A DNA stretch of 32,006 nt from Rhodococcus ruber NBRC 15591 (GTDB lineage Bacteria; Actinomycetota; Actinomycetes; Mycobacteriales; Mycobacteriaceae). Within the stretch, counting starts at the first letter, position 1, and each line of letters opens with the position of its first letter. The position numbers and the translations under genes were made by a program. Positions 1 to 10,064 of this stretch are shown in pieces. The stretch is from NCBI RefSeq assembly GCF_001894945.1, contig NZ_BCXE01000040.1, positions 1-32,006 of the forward strand, given 5' to 3'. The notes under the pieces are model-generated. The model saw nothing but the letters and a program-made list of their open reading frames with translations, was not told the DNA's origin and did no database searches.

Positions 1-417
1 CACACCGACCGACACGGCCGCGGTGTAGTTGATCTCGGCGACCCGGATGGCCTTGGCCTGGTTCTGCCAGAGCTCCTCGGCATCGGCGTCCATGCCGAAC
101 GCGACGATCGCGACGTCGACGTCCCCGGCAGGAGCGGAGCCTGCGGAGCGACCGTTTCCGGCGAGATCCCAGGCCCGGGCGATCATGTCCGGGTGGTTGC
201 CGGTGTCGAGGGCGTCGAAATCGATCAGGTCTACCTTTGTGGCCCCCGCACCCTTCATCTGCGCGACGGCGTCGTCGCGCAGGGGGTCGTTGGGCAGCGC
301 GGCGAGGATCACCCGGGCCGGCGCCTTGCGCAGGTACTCCTCGACGATGGCGAGTCCGATCTCGGACGTGCCACCGAGGAGCAGCAAGGTCTGGGGGTTG
401 CCGACGGCGTTGATCAT
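1..417 (-). CDS. dprE2: DprE2, decaprenylphosphoryl-2-keto-ribose reductase (3' part outside window)
   Basis: Only the first 139 codons lie in the window; the gene runs off the left edge. The protein begins [20 protein letters not shown], a Rossmann start with the NAD(P)-binding GGTSEIG loop near residues 15-21, as in short-chain dehydrogenases. DprE2 reduces the keto intermediate made by DprE1, completing epimerisation of decaprenylphosphoryl-ribose to decaprenylphosphoryl-arabinose (DPA), the arabinose donor for arabinogalactan and LAM. The ATG (417-415) shares one base with the dprE1 stop (TGATG), so the two are probably translationally coupled. The family is usually about 250 aa. The assignment rests on the N-terminus plus the dprE1 neighbour. 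Confidence 0.9.
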   Translation of the reverse strand, partial: MINAVGNPQTLLLLGGTSEIGLAIVEEYLRKAPARVILAALPNDPLRDDAVAQMKGAGATKVDLIDFDALDTGNHPDMIARAWDLAGNGRSAGSAPAGDVDVAIVAFGMDADAEELWQNQAKAIRVAEINYTAAVSVGV

Positions 418-1841
418 CAGTGCAGTTCCAACCTTCTGGACATATCGGAGGCGAACACGTTGGTGGGGTCGACCGAGCGGCGGATCTTGATCCATTCGCC
501 GATGCGCGGGTACATCGCGTGGAACGTCTCGGCGGAGGTGCGCGAGTCCTTCGCGGTGTAGAGACGGCCGCCGAACTCGAGGACGCGGCGGTCGAGTTCG
601 CGGACGAACTCGTTGAGCCCCGCCTTGATGGGGAAGTCGACGCAGATGTTCCAGCCGCGCATCGGGAAGCTCAGCGGCGCCTTGTTGCCTTCCCCGAACA
701 GCTTGAACACGTTGAGGAACGAGTAGTGCCCCGAGCGCTGGATGTCGACGATGATCTTCTTGAACTCGTCGACCGCCTCGGTCGGCACCACGAACTGGTA
801 CTGCAGGAACCCGTTCGAGCCGTAGGCGCGGTTCCACTCCCCGAACATGTCGAGCGGGTGGTAGAACTGCGTCAGGTTCTGGACCTTGCCCGTGTAGTTG
901 CCGGACTTGCGGTACCACAGCTCGCCGACGGCACTGAAGGTGTACTTGTTGGCCAGGCCGTTCGGGAAGATGTCCGGGAACGTCAGCAGCGTCGGCGCAT
1001 CGAACTTCAGCGGGTTCTTCTGCAGCTTCTTCGGGAGCTGGTCGAGCTTGGCCAGCGAACCGCGCGAGATCGCGGCCCGGCCGAGCTTCGGCAGCGGCGC
1101 GACCGCGTCGAACCAGGCGCTCGAGTAGTCGTAGTTCGCCTCGGACCCGTCGCTGTGCACGGCGATCGTCTCGTCGAGGGTGCTGGTGACCACGCCGTCG
1201 GCGATGAAGTATGCCGTCTCGGTGGGCGTCATCTCGATGGTGGCGCGCAGGATGATGCCGGTCAGGCCCATGCCGCCGACCGTCGCCCAGAACAGCTTGG
1301 AATTGCGCCCGTTGGGAGTGAGGGTGCGCACCTGGCCGTCCGCGGTGAGCAGGTCCATCGACCGGACGTGGTTGCCGAAGCTGCCCGCGCTGTGATGGTT
1401 CTTGCCGTGGATGTCCGCGCCGATAGCACCGCCCACGGTCACCTGCCGGGTGCCCGGCAGCACCGGGACCCACAGCCCGAACGGCAGCGCCGCGCGCATC
1501 AGCTGGTCCAGGTCGACGCCCGCGTCCACGGTGACCAGCCGCGATTCGCGGTCGATCGTGTGGATCCGGTCCAGCACCGTCATGTCGACGACGAGCCCGC
1601 CCGCGTTCTGCGCCGGATCACCGTACGAGCGGCCGAGACCGCGGGCGATGACACCGCGGCGCAGGTGCGACGGCTTGGACTCGTTCTGCTCCGCGACCCG
1701 GGCGACCGCCTGCGCGATCACCTCGACGTCGGGAGTGGACAGCACTTCCGCGGTGGTCGGGGCGGTGCGCCCCCAGCCGGTCAGAGTGCGGGTCTGGGTG
1801 GGGAGCGGCGCGGCGGCCGGCTCTGCAGCTGTCGTGGACAT
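417..1841 (-). CDS. dprE1: DprE1, FAD-dependent decaprenylphosphoryl-ribose 2'-oxidase
   Basis: 474 aa, against 461 in Mtb (Rv3790), with the 13 extra residues at the N-terminus. It oxidises the 2'-OH of decaprenylphosphoryl-ribose using FAD; DprE2 completes the epimerisation. The FAD-binding region holds [16 protein letters not shown] (67-82, with Tyr73) and [10 protein letters not shown] (141-150, His145). The substrate domain ends with NICVDFP (398-404) and LYTAKDSRT (427-435). With the 13-residue offset, Cys400, Lys431, His145 and Tyr73 correspond to Mtb Cys387, Lys418, His132 and Tyr60. The ATG at 1841 is preceded by a minus-strand TAACCT box (1855-1850), 8 nt upstream, so the mRNA may be nearly leaderless. 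It is divergent from gtrA. Confidence 0.97.
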   Translation of the reverse strand: MSTTAAEPAAAPLPTQTRTLTGWGRTAPTTAEVLSTPDVEVIAQAVARVAEQNESKPSHLRRGVIARGLGRSYGDPAQNAGGLVVDMTVLDRIHTIDRESRLVTVDAGVDLDQLMRAALPFGLWVPVLPGTRQVTVGGAIGADIHGKNHHSAGSFGNHVRSMDLLTADGQVRTLTPNGRNSKLFWATVGGMGLTGIILRATIEMTPTETAYFIADGVVTSTLDETIAVHSDGSEANYDYSSAWFDAVAPLPKLGRAAISRGSLAKLDQLPKKLQKNPLKFDAPTLLTFPDIFPNGLANKYTFSAVGELWYRKSGNYTGKVQNLTQFYHPLDMFGEWNRAYGSNGFLQYQFVVPTEAVDEFKKIIVDIQRSGHYSFLNVFKLFGEGNKAPLSFPMRGWNICVDFPIKAGLNEFVRELDRRVLEFGGRLYTAKDSRTSAETFHAMYPRIGEWIKIRRSVDPTNVFASDMSRRLELH

Positions 1842-1986
1842 CGCCGTACAGGTTACCCGCCGGTCGCAGCGGCGAGAGTGTGTCGCCGGTGACGTCCGGC
1901 GTCCCGGCGTCCGGATTGCCGGAAGCGTCCGGCTGCGTTCCGTCGCGCAGCGGGGACGCGGGCCCCGCTCGCATAGGCTGTCGCCC
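1842..1986. promoter_or_regulatory. Divergent promoter region dprE1 / gtrA
   Basis: A 145-bp intergenic region. On minus, TAACCT (1855-1850) lies 8 nt before the dprE1 ATG. On plus, TAGGCT (1974-1979) lies 7 nt before the gtrA GTG at 1987, the spacing expected of leaderless transcripts. Between them a CGTCCGG motif recurs about three times (around 1890-1935), which could be operator half-sites or chance in GC-rich DNA. Transcription starts are inferred. Confidence 0.55.
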
Positions 1987-2472
1987 GTGTCCGAGCATCC
2001 GCAGCACCCGCACTGGCAGACGCAACCGGAGCATCACGCCCCCTTGCCGGTGGAGATCCCCGTCACCGACAGCACCGCGGACGAGGCGCTCGACCTGAAG
2101 ACGCAGATCGTGCGGTTCGTCCTCACCGGCGGGCTGTCCGCGATCGTGGACTTCGGCCTCTACGTGCTGCTGCTCGCCGTGGGGCTGCACGTCAACGTCG
2201 CGAAGTCGCTGTCGTTCGTCGCCGGCACCACCACCGCGTACCTGATCAACCGGCGCTGGACCTTCAGGGCGGAACCGAGCCGGGCCCGGTTCGTCGCGGT
2301 GGTGATCCTGTACGCGATCACCTACTCCGTCCAGGTCGGCATCAACTACGTGTTGTACGACGCGCTGCCCGACGAGTGGTGGCGCGTGCCGCTGGCGTTC
2401 GTCGTCGCGCAGGGCACGGCCACCGTCATCAACTTCGTGGTGCAGCGCGCCGTGATCTTCCGCCTGCGCTGA
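1987..2472 (+). CDS. GtrA-family membrane protein (Rv3789-like)
   Basis: 161 aa from GTG 1987, reading [11 protein letters not shown] hydrophilic N-terminus of about 35 residues leads into four hydrophobic segments typical of GtrA: a first segment around [19 protein letters not shown], then [11 protein letters not shown] at the cytoplasmic turn, and a last segment ending [11 protein letters not shown]. In Mtb a GtrA protein (Rv3789) sits next to dprE1 and has been proposed to help translocate DPA or recruit the arabinosyltransferase AftA; the same location here, though divergent, suggests the same job. The start is chosen because TAGGCT lies 7 nt upstream of this GTG. The open frame continues upstream through antisense dprE1, which I regard as a shadow. 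Confidence 0.85.
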   Translation: MSEHPQHPHWQTQPEHHAPLPVEIPVTDSTADEALDLKTQIVRFVLTGGLSAIVDFGLYVLLLAVGLHVNVAKSLSFVAGTTTAYLINRRWTFRAEPSRARFVAVVILYAITYSVQVGINYVLYDALPDEWWRVPLAFVVAQGTATVINFVVQRAVIFRLR

Positions 2473-2481
2473 GCCGTGGGG

Positions 2482-2500
2482 CGAGCGAATGTCTCGCTCG
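2482..2500. terminator. Hairpin between convergent gtrA genes
   Basis: A perfect 7-bp inverted repeat, cgagcga / tcgctcg, with a 5-nt loop, in the 66-bp gap between the stop codons of the two convergent gtrA genes. It has no T-run. It probably acts as a bidirectional terminator. Confidence 0.45.
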
Positions 2501-2538
2501 TCTCCGGGGCGATACGGACCGTTCGCTCGGGGCGGCGG

Positions 2539-3024
2539 TCAGCCGCGCTCGGCGCGACGGAAGGAGAAGTCCCGGTAGCCGAAGAAGCTCGCCGTCGCGG
2601 TCACGACGGTGATCACGATCTGCGACGGAATCGGCGGGAACCCGAGCACCGAGACGGCCACGGTCATGAGGGCGAGGTTCAGCAGGAAGGCGCTCAGGTT
2701 GACCGTCACGAACCGCCACAGGTCGCGCAAGAAGTGACCGCGCACCCGGAACACCAGATAGCGGTAGGTGGAGAAGGCGCACAGCACGTTCGAGGCGTAA
2801 CCCGCCACGATCGCGAAGTGGTAGCCGAGGGTGTCGCCGACGGCGAGCTGCCACACGATGAACCACGCGGTGCCCAGTGCGGTGTTGAACGCCCCCACCA
2901 GCAGGAACGCCACCGCCTGGTTATTGAACAGGCGCATGAGCGGACCCGGCGCCCCCGTCATCCCGCCGGGCGCGCCGGCGGGCTCGGTGGCGGGATCGGG
3001 GGCGGACACCGGCTGCGCGCTCAC
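2539..3024 (-). CDS. Second GtrA-family membrane protein
   Basis: 161 aa from GTG 3024. A Pro/Ala-rich N-terminus of about 30 residues precedes four hydrophobic segments: AVAFLLVGAFNTALGTAWFI, YASNVLCAFSTYRYLVF, LSAFLLNLALMTVAV and a last one ending FFGYRDFSFRR. The conserved aromatic/basic turn FSTYRYLVFR and C-terminal FSFRRAERG are GtrA-like. GtrA proteins are small membrane proteins thought to flip or help present polyprenyl-phosphate sugars. The GTG overlaps the rmlC stop as GTGA (3024-3021), so it is probably translated with rmlC and rmlA. Its substrate is unknown; the operon points to rhamnose- or cell-wall-sugar chemistry. An internal ATG about 22 codons in is an alternative start. 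Confidence 0.82.
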   Translation of the reverse strand: MSAQPVSAPDPATEPAGAPGGMTGAPGPLMRLFNNQAVAFLLVGAFNTALGTAWFIVWQLAVGDTLGYHFAIVAGYASNVLCAFSTYRYLVFRVRGHFLRDLWRFVTVNLSAFLLNLALMTVAVSVLGFPPIPSQIVITVVTATASFFGYRDFSFRRAERG

Positions 3025-3608
3025 CCGAGGTACCGCGGCAGCGACCCGGCGGCGACGACGTCGGCTAGCGACGGTGCGGCCTTGTCCTTGGCGGAGAGTT
3101 CGTAGTGCAGGGGTGTGCCGTCGCGGCCGGTGGTGGGCCAGTCGATGCCGATCTGCGGGTCGAGGGGGTCGATCTCGTGTTCGCGGTCGGGGTTGTAGGT
3201 GGTCGAGCACAGGTAGACGACGGTGGAGCCGTCGGCGAGGGAGCAGAAGGCGTGGCCGAGGCCTTCGGGGAGGTAGATGGCGCGGCGGTCGACGTCGTCG
3301 AGCAGGACCGCGTCCCACTGTCCGAAGGTGGGGGAGCCGACGCGCAGGTCGACGGCGACGTCGAGGACCGCGCCGGCGACGCAGGTGACGTACTTGGCCT
3401 GCCCGGGCGGGACGTCGGCGTAGTGGATGCCGCGCAGCACCCCGGCGGCGGAGACCGAGCAGTTGGCCTGGGCCAGGTCGAGCGGGCGGCCGGCGGCGTC
3501 GGCGAAGGTGGGTTGTTTGAACCATTCGTAGAACACGCCGCGGTCGTCGCCGAACTGGCGGGGGGTGATCTCGAAGGCGCCGGGGATCTTCAGTTCGCGG
3601 TAGTGCAC
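3021..3608 (-). CDS. rmlC: RmlC, dTDP-4-dehydrorhamnose 3,5-epimerase
   Basis: 195 aa. It catalyses the third step of dTDP-L-rhamnose synthesis; rhamnose is part of the linker joining peptidoglycan to galactan. It has the cupin fold signatures of RmlC: DDRGVFYEWF (21-30), NCSVSAAGVLRGIHY (49-63) with catalytic His62, PEGLGHAF (114-121), VYLCSTTYNP with Tyr132 and Tyr138, and the conserved C-terminal SAKD stretch (172-175). The start GTG (3608) lies 2 nt beyond the rmlA stop (3613-3611), and the end overlaps the gtrA2 start as GTGA. Both ends suggest one translationally coupled rmlA-rmlC-gtrA2 message. Confidence 0.95.
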   Translation of the reverse strand: MHYRELKIPGAFEITPRQFGDDRGVFYEWFKQPTFADAAGRPLDLAQANCSVSAAGVLRGIHYADVPPGQAKYVTCVAGAVLDVAVDLRVGSPTFGQWDAVLLDDVDRRAIYLPEGLGHAFCSLADGSTVVYLCSTTYNPDREHEIDPLDPQIGIDWPTTGRDGTPLHYELSAKDKAAPSLADVVAAGSLPRYLG

Positions 3609-3610
3609 CG

Positions 3611-4483
3611 TCAGTGTCCTTCCCGGTCGAGCAGGTCGAGCAGGTAGCTGCCGTAGCCGGATTTGACCAGCGGCGCGGCCAGGGCACGCAGTTCGTCGTC
3701 GGTGATGAAGCCGCGCCGCCACGCGACCTCCTCGGGGGCGCCGATCTTCAGGCCCTGGCGTTGTTCGATGGTACGGACGTAGTTGCAGGCGTCGAGCAGC
3801 GAGTCGAAGGTGCCGGTGTCGAGCCAGGCGGTGCCGCGGGGGAGGACTTCGACCTGGAGGCGGCCGGCCTCGAGGTAGGTGCGGTTGATGTCGGTGATCT
3901 CGTATTCGCCGCGGTCCGACGGGCGCAGGTCGCGGGCGATGGCGACGACGTCGTTGTCGTAGAAGTACAGTCCGGGCACCGCGAAGTTCGACTTGGGGGT
4001 GGCGGGTTTCTCCTCGAGCGACAGAGCTCGGCCGTCGGAGTCGAATTCGATCACGCCGTAGGCGCTGGGGTCGGACACCCGGTAGGCGAACACCGCCCCG
4101 CCGTCGAGGTCGGCGAACCGGGTGAGCTGGGTGCCCAGGCGCGGACCGTAGAAGATGTTGTCCCCGAGGACCAGGGCGACGCTGCCGTCGCCGATGTGCT
4201 CGGCGCCGAGGACGAACGCCTGGGCGAGACCGTTCGGTTCCGGCTGCACCCGGTAGGTCAGGTTCACCCCGTATCGCGACCCGTCGCCGAGCAGCCGATG
4301 GAACTGCGGAGCGTCCTCGGCGGTGGTGATGATCAGGATGTCGCGGATCCCGGCGAGCATGAGCGTCGACAGCGGGTAGTAGATCATCGGCTTGTCGTAG
4401 ACCGGCACCAGCTGCTTGCTCACTCCCAGGGTGATCGGATGCAGTCGGGACCCGGTGCCGCCGGCGAGAATGATTCCGCGCAT
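3611..4483 (-). CDS. rmlA: RmlA, glucose-1-phosphate thymidylyltransferase
   Basis: 290 aa from ATG 4483. It makes dTDP-glucose from dTTP and glucose-1-phosphate, the entry step of dTDP-rhamnose synthesis. The nucleotidyltransferase signature GGTGSRLHP (8-16) is followed by [18 protein letters not shown] (22-39), then [21 protein letters not shown] and [13 protein letters not shown], all typical of RmlA. The open frame extends 57 codons further upstream but that part is low-complexity and unlike RmlA; a GGGAGA Shine-Dalgarno about 9 nt before 4483 fixes the start. It is divergent from rmlB with 64 bp between start codons. Confidence 0.96.
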   Translation of the reverse strand: MRGIILAGGTGSRLHPITLGVSKQLVPVYDKPMIYYPLSTLMLAGIRDILIITTAEDAPQFHRLLGDGSRYGVNLTYRVQPEPNGLAQAFVLGAEHIGDGSVALVLGDNIFYGPRLGTQLTRFADLDGGAVFAYRVSDPSAYGVIEFDSDGRALSLEEKPATPKSNFAVPGLYFYDNDVVAIARDLRPSDRGEYEITDINRTYLEAGRLQVEVLPRGTAWLDTGTFDSLLDACNYVRTIEQRQGLKIGAPEEVAWRRGFITDDELRALAAPLVKSGYGSYLLDLLDREGH

Positions 4484-6564
<2,081 letters not shown>

Positions 6565-6741
6565 GCTCGCCCCCTGTCTTCGTCCGACACCACTCAGGGC
6601 AGTTTATCGGGTAGGTAGGGACGCCCCGACAGCACCTGAGGTTTAGACCGCTTCAGGAGAATGGCACGCGGCGATGTACGGTGACGCAGTCCACCGGCCC
6701 CGCCACCATGCCGGCCGCCTTCGAGAACGGGAGGATCAGCA
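6565..6741. promoter_or_regulatory. Divergent promoter region between two GT2 genes
   Basis: 177 bp. On minus, TAAACT (6606-6601) is a good -10 for the GtrB-like gene with a leader of about 30 nt. On plus, TACGGT (6675-6680) could serve the next GT2 gene, with a leader of about 55 nt carrying GGGAGG (6729-6734). No repeats stand out. Confidence 0.4.
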
Positions 6742-7581
6742 GTGATGAGGCCGAAACTGTCAGTGGTGATTCCGGCCTACAACAATGCGCCGTTCATCGA
6801 GGCGACGGTCGAGTCCGTGCTGGGGCAGGACTTCGAGGATTTCGAACTGATCATCGCCGATCACAGTTCGACCGACGGCACTGCCGACCTGCTCGGCAAG
6901 TACGCCGCCGACCGGCGCGTGACCCTGTTGTCGACCCCGGCGGGCGGTGGTGCGCCCCGGAACTGGCAGCGCGTGACGGCCGAGGCCACCGGCGAGTACG
7001 TCAAGCTGGTGTGCGGCGACGACCTGCTCTATCCGGGTGCCCTCGCCGCCCAGGTGGCGGCCCTGGATGCGCACCCGTCGGCGGTGGCGGTGGCGTCGCG
7101 GCGCGACATCCTCGACGCGCGCGGCACGAAGATGATCGGCGGCCGGGGGCTCCAGGGACTGTCGGGCCTGGTGCCGGGTGAGAAGGCGATCCGGCGCACC
7201 GTGCGGCTGGGCACCAACGTCTTCGGTGAGCCGATGTGCGTGACGATGCGGCGCGACGCTCTCGAACGGGCCGGCGGATGGGACGGTCGCTTCCCCTACC
7301 TCATCGACATGGCCTCCTACACGAAGGTGCTGTTCCACGGCGATCTGTATGCCCTCCGGCAGGTCGTCGGCGGGTTCCGCGTCAGTGCCGGTCAGTGGAG
7401 CGTGGCGCTCGTCGCCGAGCAGGCCCGGCAGGCGAAGGCCTACCACCGGTGGGTGGCCGGACAGCTGCCCGGCGGGCTCCGGGCGGCCGATGTGTGGCAG
7501 GGAAATCGTCGCGCCGAACTCGCCGCGCTTCAGCGGCGGGTGTTCTACACCGTCTTCCGGTCGCGGCTCAGCCCCCGATAG
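6742..7581 (+). CDS. Family 2 glycosyltransferase
   Basis: 279 aa from GTG 6742; an ATG follows immediately at 6745 and either could be used (GGGAGG at 6729-6734 serves both). It is a GT-A fold enzyme: KLSVVIPAYNNAPFIEATVESVL at the N-terminus, ADHSSTDGT, then VCGDDLLYPGAL with the DxD-type metal site near residue 94. No clear membrane segment, so probably a cytoplasmic or peripheral transferase. The acceptor and sugar cannot be told from sequence; the surrounding genes suggest a cell-envelope glycan. It ends 31 bp from the convergent large membrane protein. Confidence 0.85.
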   Translation: MMRPKLSVVIPAYNNAPFIEATVESVLGQDFEDFELIIADHSSTDGTADLLGKYAADRRVTLLSTPAGGGAPRNWQRVTAEATGEYVKLVCGDDLLYPGALAAQVAALDAHPSAVAVASRRDILDARGTKMIGGRGLQGLSGLVPGEKAIRRTVRLGTNVFGEPMCVTMRRDALERAGGWDGRFPYLIDMASYTKVLFHGDLYALRQVVGGFRVSAGQWSVALVAEQARQAKAYHRWVAGQLPGGLRAADVWQGNRRAELAALQRRVFYTVFRSRLSPR

Positions 7582-7612
7582 TTTCACCCGACCGTAGTGT
7601 CAGCCGACCGTG

Positions 7613-9859
7613 TCAGCCCACCGTGGCGGGCGCCACGGGCAGCGCGGTCTCGTCCGGATGTTCCCGCCGGGTCTTCCGCCGGTCTCGCAGGTACAGCAGT
7701 TGCATGGTCGCGGCACCGGCGAGACCGAGGCCCAGTCCGGCGAATCCGGCCCCCTGTCCCGGCGGGGTCCAGCTCACGACGAGTTCCCCCGCGTCGGTGC
7801 CGGCGGGGATGTCCACCGCGAGGAACATCTCGTCCACCGACCGCGGATCCAGCGGCCGGCCGTCCAGCGTGACCGCGTAGCCGGGCCAGTTCAGCCGGGC
7901 GAAGACGACGCGTCCGCCGTCCGCCGAATCGACGCGGACCCGGCTCGTCGCGTAGTCCTCGGCCACCGTGGTCGCGGTGACTCCCTCGGTGAAGGAGATG
8001 CGTCCGTTCCCGCCGCTGACCGGTCCGCCGATCCGTTCGAGGATCACCGCGTCCACGGCGTCCGCGGACCCGGGCGGCGACTGCACCCACCGCCAGCCGG
8101 GCGGCGCCGGCTCCGAGCCGGCGTCCGGATACTGCCGGCGCTGCAGCACGACCCGATCCACGAGCATCAGGTCCACGTACGTGCGATCGGTACTCGGCTC
8201 GGTGGCGAAGGCAGCGGCGAACGCGTCCGCACAGCTCGAACCGTCGTGCCGCATGCACAGGTGGAAGGCGAACTCCTCGAAGCCGATGGGGGTGTAGGCG
8301 TTGACGTAGGTCTCGTCGAGGGACTTGGCGAAGTTGCCGAACACCAGGGAGCGGTAGACGCCCTCCGGGTTCGCCGTCCACGGCAGCACCAGTTCGCGGT
8401 CGGCGAGTTGCAGCGTGGTGCCCGGCCGGTCCGGGAAGTTCGCCTTCGCGACCGACTGCCGGGCGGGCAGATCCCACGCGAGCGGATGCGGTGTCGTCGA
8501 CGCCACCTGGAAGTACACGACGGGCAGTGCCGAGAGCAGCAGGAGCGTCGCGACCGTCCGCTCACCGGCGCGGAGCGCGGCCCACAGGACGACGGCCCCG
8601 ACGAGGAGGACAGCACCCGCCCACAGCAGGTGACGATTCATGAACTCGGGGGACGAGGATCCGGAACGCAGCGTCATCAACAGCACGAGTGTGGCCGCCG
8701 CGCCCGCGCGGACCCGGATCCCGCGGAGTGTGCCGTGGCGGCTGAGCAGCACGCACACCACCACGAGCGTCGCGAGAGCGAACATCGGCAGCAGCCGCGC
8801 CGGCCAGCGCAGCGGCCCCATCACGCTGGGTCCCGCGGTCGCCATCAGCATGGCGACGAGGAAGATCAGCGCGCCTGCCAGGCTGCGCACGGACCGGTTC
8901 ACGGTCTTCCAGTCCACGAAGGCGAGAGCCGGGACGACGAACCAGGCGATGTAGGTGACGGGGAACGGCTGCACCTCCCCGAACCAGGCTTCGATGCCCG
9001 GCAGTGCCGAGGGGATACCGGAATTGAGGGTGTCCGACCAGGGGGCCGCGAGGAAATTGTCGTTCTGGAAACCCTGATCGGAGCGCCACGTGACGGAGCT
9101 GGACAGCACCCCGGGCAGATAGGTGATCAGCCCGCCCGCGGCGGCACAGACTGCGACGACCGCCAGCCGCAGCGACGGCCGCCACGAGTTCCGATGGATC
9201 CGTTCGCCGATCATGAGGCAGCCGGTGAGGATCCCGGCCACCAGGGCGGGAAAGACGTAGCCGACGCTGATCGCGAGGTACAGGAACACGAACGCCGGCA
9301 GGGGGCCGGAGCGGCCGCGCAGGTAGCGCAGCGAACTCGCCCACGCCTGGGCCACCCAGGCGGATCCGGTGAGGGCCGTGACCCAGGTGGCCTGGTCGTA
9401 GAAGAGCGCGAACCCGGTGAAGGGGACCGCGGCGCCGGCCACCGCCGCCCACGGCGCGCGAGCACCGTACTCCAGGCAGATCCGGTACACCCCCAGCGCC
9501 AGCACGACGGTGAACGCCCACTTCACGCCCGTCGCGAGCAGCACCATGTTGTCGACCGAGGGTGCGATCAGGTTGACGAGCAGCTGCGGCGGATTCCAGA
9601 GGCCGCCCTGTCCCTCGACCGGGTAGTTCCCGGCCATCCACTGTTCGGGCACGAGACTCGGCAGCTGTCCCGTCCGCAGGATCCGGCCGAGGAAGATCCA
9701 GTTCGGTATCGCACCCGATTCCGTGTCGTCGGTGTAGAACCAGCGGTCGTCGACCGTGAGGATCACCAGGTAGGTGGCCGTCACCATAGCTGCCACTGCG
9801 GCACCCCACGTCCGGCGCTGCCGACGCGTCGTCACCGCGGGCACGACGGCGGAGGTCAC
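7613..9859 (-). CDS. Large polytopic membrane protein, YfhO/GT-C-like
   Basis: 748 aa from GTG 9859, preceded by GGAG 5 nt upstream. The first ~470 residues hold about a dozen hydrophobic segments. The first periplasmic loop carries two acidic residues in WFYTDDTESG, as expected for a GT-C lipid-linked-sugar transferase. The C-terminal ~250 residues form a soluble, probably extracytoplasmic, beta-rich domain (VVFARLNWPGYAVTLDGRPL is typical of the YfhO family), then one more hydrophobic segment and a basic tail. YfhO-type proteins are implicated in glycosylation of envelope polymers. Placement beside glfT2 and a GT39 gene suggests arabinogalactan or lipoglycan decoration, but the substrate is unknown. 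The frame stays open another 145 codons upstream, which I regard as non-coding. Confidence 0.75.
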   Translation of the reverse strand: MTSAVVPAVTTRRQRRTWGAAVAAMVTATYLVILTVDDRWFYTDDTESGAIPNWIFLGRILRTGQLPSLVPEQWMAGNYPVEGQGGLWNPPQLLVNLIAPSVDNMVLLATGVKWAFTVVLALGVYRICLEYGARAPWAAVAGAAVPFTGFALFYDQATWVTALTGSAWVAQAWASSLRYLRGRSGPLPAFVFLYLAISVGYVFPALVAGILTGCLMIGERIHRNSWRPSLRLAVVAVCAAAGGLITYLPGVLSSSVTWRSDQGFQNDNFLAAPWSDTLNSGIPSALPGIEAWFGEVQPFPVTYIAWFVVPALAFVDWKTVNRSVRSLAGALIFLVAMLMATAGPSVMGPLRWPARLLPMFALATLVVVCVLLSRHGTLRGIRVRAGAAATLVLLMTLRSGSSSPEFMNRHLLWAGAVLLVGAVVLWAALRAGERTVATLLLLSALPVVYFQVASTTPHPLAWDLPARQSVAKANFPDRPGTTLQLADRELVLPWTANPEGVYRSLVFGNFAKSLDETYVNAYTPIGFEEFAFHLCMRHDGSSCADAFAAAFATEPSTDRTYVDLMLVDRVVLQRRQYPDAGSEPAPPGWRWVQSPPGSADAVDAVILERIGGPVSGGNGRISFTEGVTATTVAEDYATSRVRVDSADGGRVVFARLNWPGYAVTLDGRPLDPRSVDEMFLAVDIPAGTDAGELVVSWTPPGQGAGFAGLGLGLAGAATMQLLYLRDRRKTRREHPDETALPVAPATVG

Positions 9860-9876
9860 ATGTGCTCCAGAGGTCG

Positions 9877-9922
9877 GGGACGAGGCTGGCCAGAGGCCAG
9901 GGACGAGAGTGGCCAGAGGCCA
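9877..9922. repeat. Two 23-bp tandem repeats, each with an inner dyad
   Basis: Units 9877-9899 and 9900-9922 are adjacent and differ at two positions. Each contains TGGCC-AGA-GGCCA, a 5-bp inverted repeat (6 bp in the first unit) with a 3-nt loop. A degenerate third copy (ctccagaggtc, 9865-9875) abuts and includes the ribosome-binding site of the minus-strand membrane protein. The array lies in the divergent region upstream of glfT2. Confidence 0.85.
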
Positions 9923-10006
9923 AGGATAACGGGGGTGGGCCGGGCGACGACCGGCCGGGCGCGGGGATGGAGCCGCGGGCACGTCGGCCGGTCCGCGGCC
10001 CGTTGG

Positions 10007-10012
10007 TAGCCT
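10007..10012 (+). promoter_or_regulatory. -10 box candidate for glfT2
   Basis: TAGCCT predicts transcription starting near 10019. A GTG at 10023 would then have only a few leader bases, while ATG 10065 would have a ~46-nt leader with GAAAGG (10048-10053). I prefer the ATG for that reason. Confidence 0.4.
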
Positions 10013-10064
10013 GGGACGAGTTGTGTCCAGGGGGGCAGCAAGGTTCCGAAAGGTGTTTCGACGG

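Noticed and set aside
7582-7612. Short direct repeats (gaccg..tgtcagcc) between convergent genes
   Set aside because: Two short imperfect copies only; no dyad or placement suggesting function.
10023-10064. GTG 10023 as the glfT2 start
   Set aside because: The predicted transcription start near 10019 leaves no room for a ribosome-binding site, and the family does not need the extra 14 residues; ATG 10065 has GAAAGG upstream. The choice is not certain.
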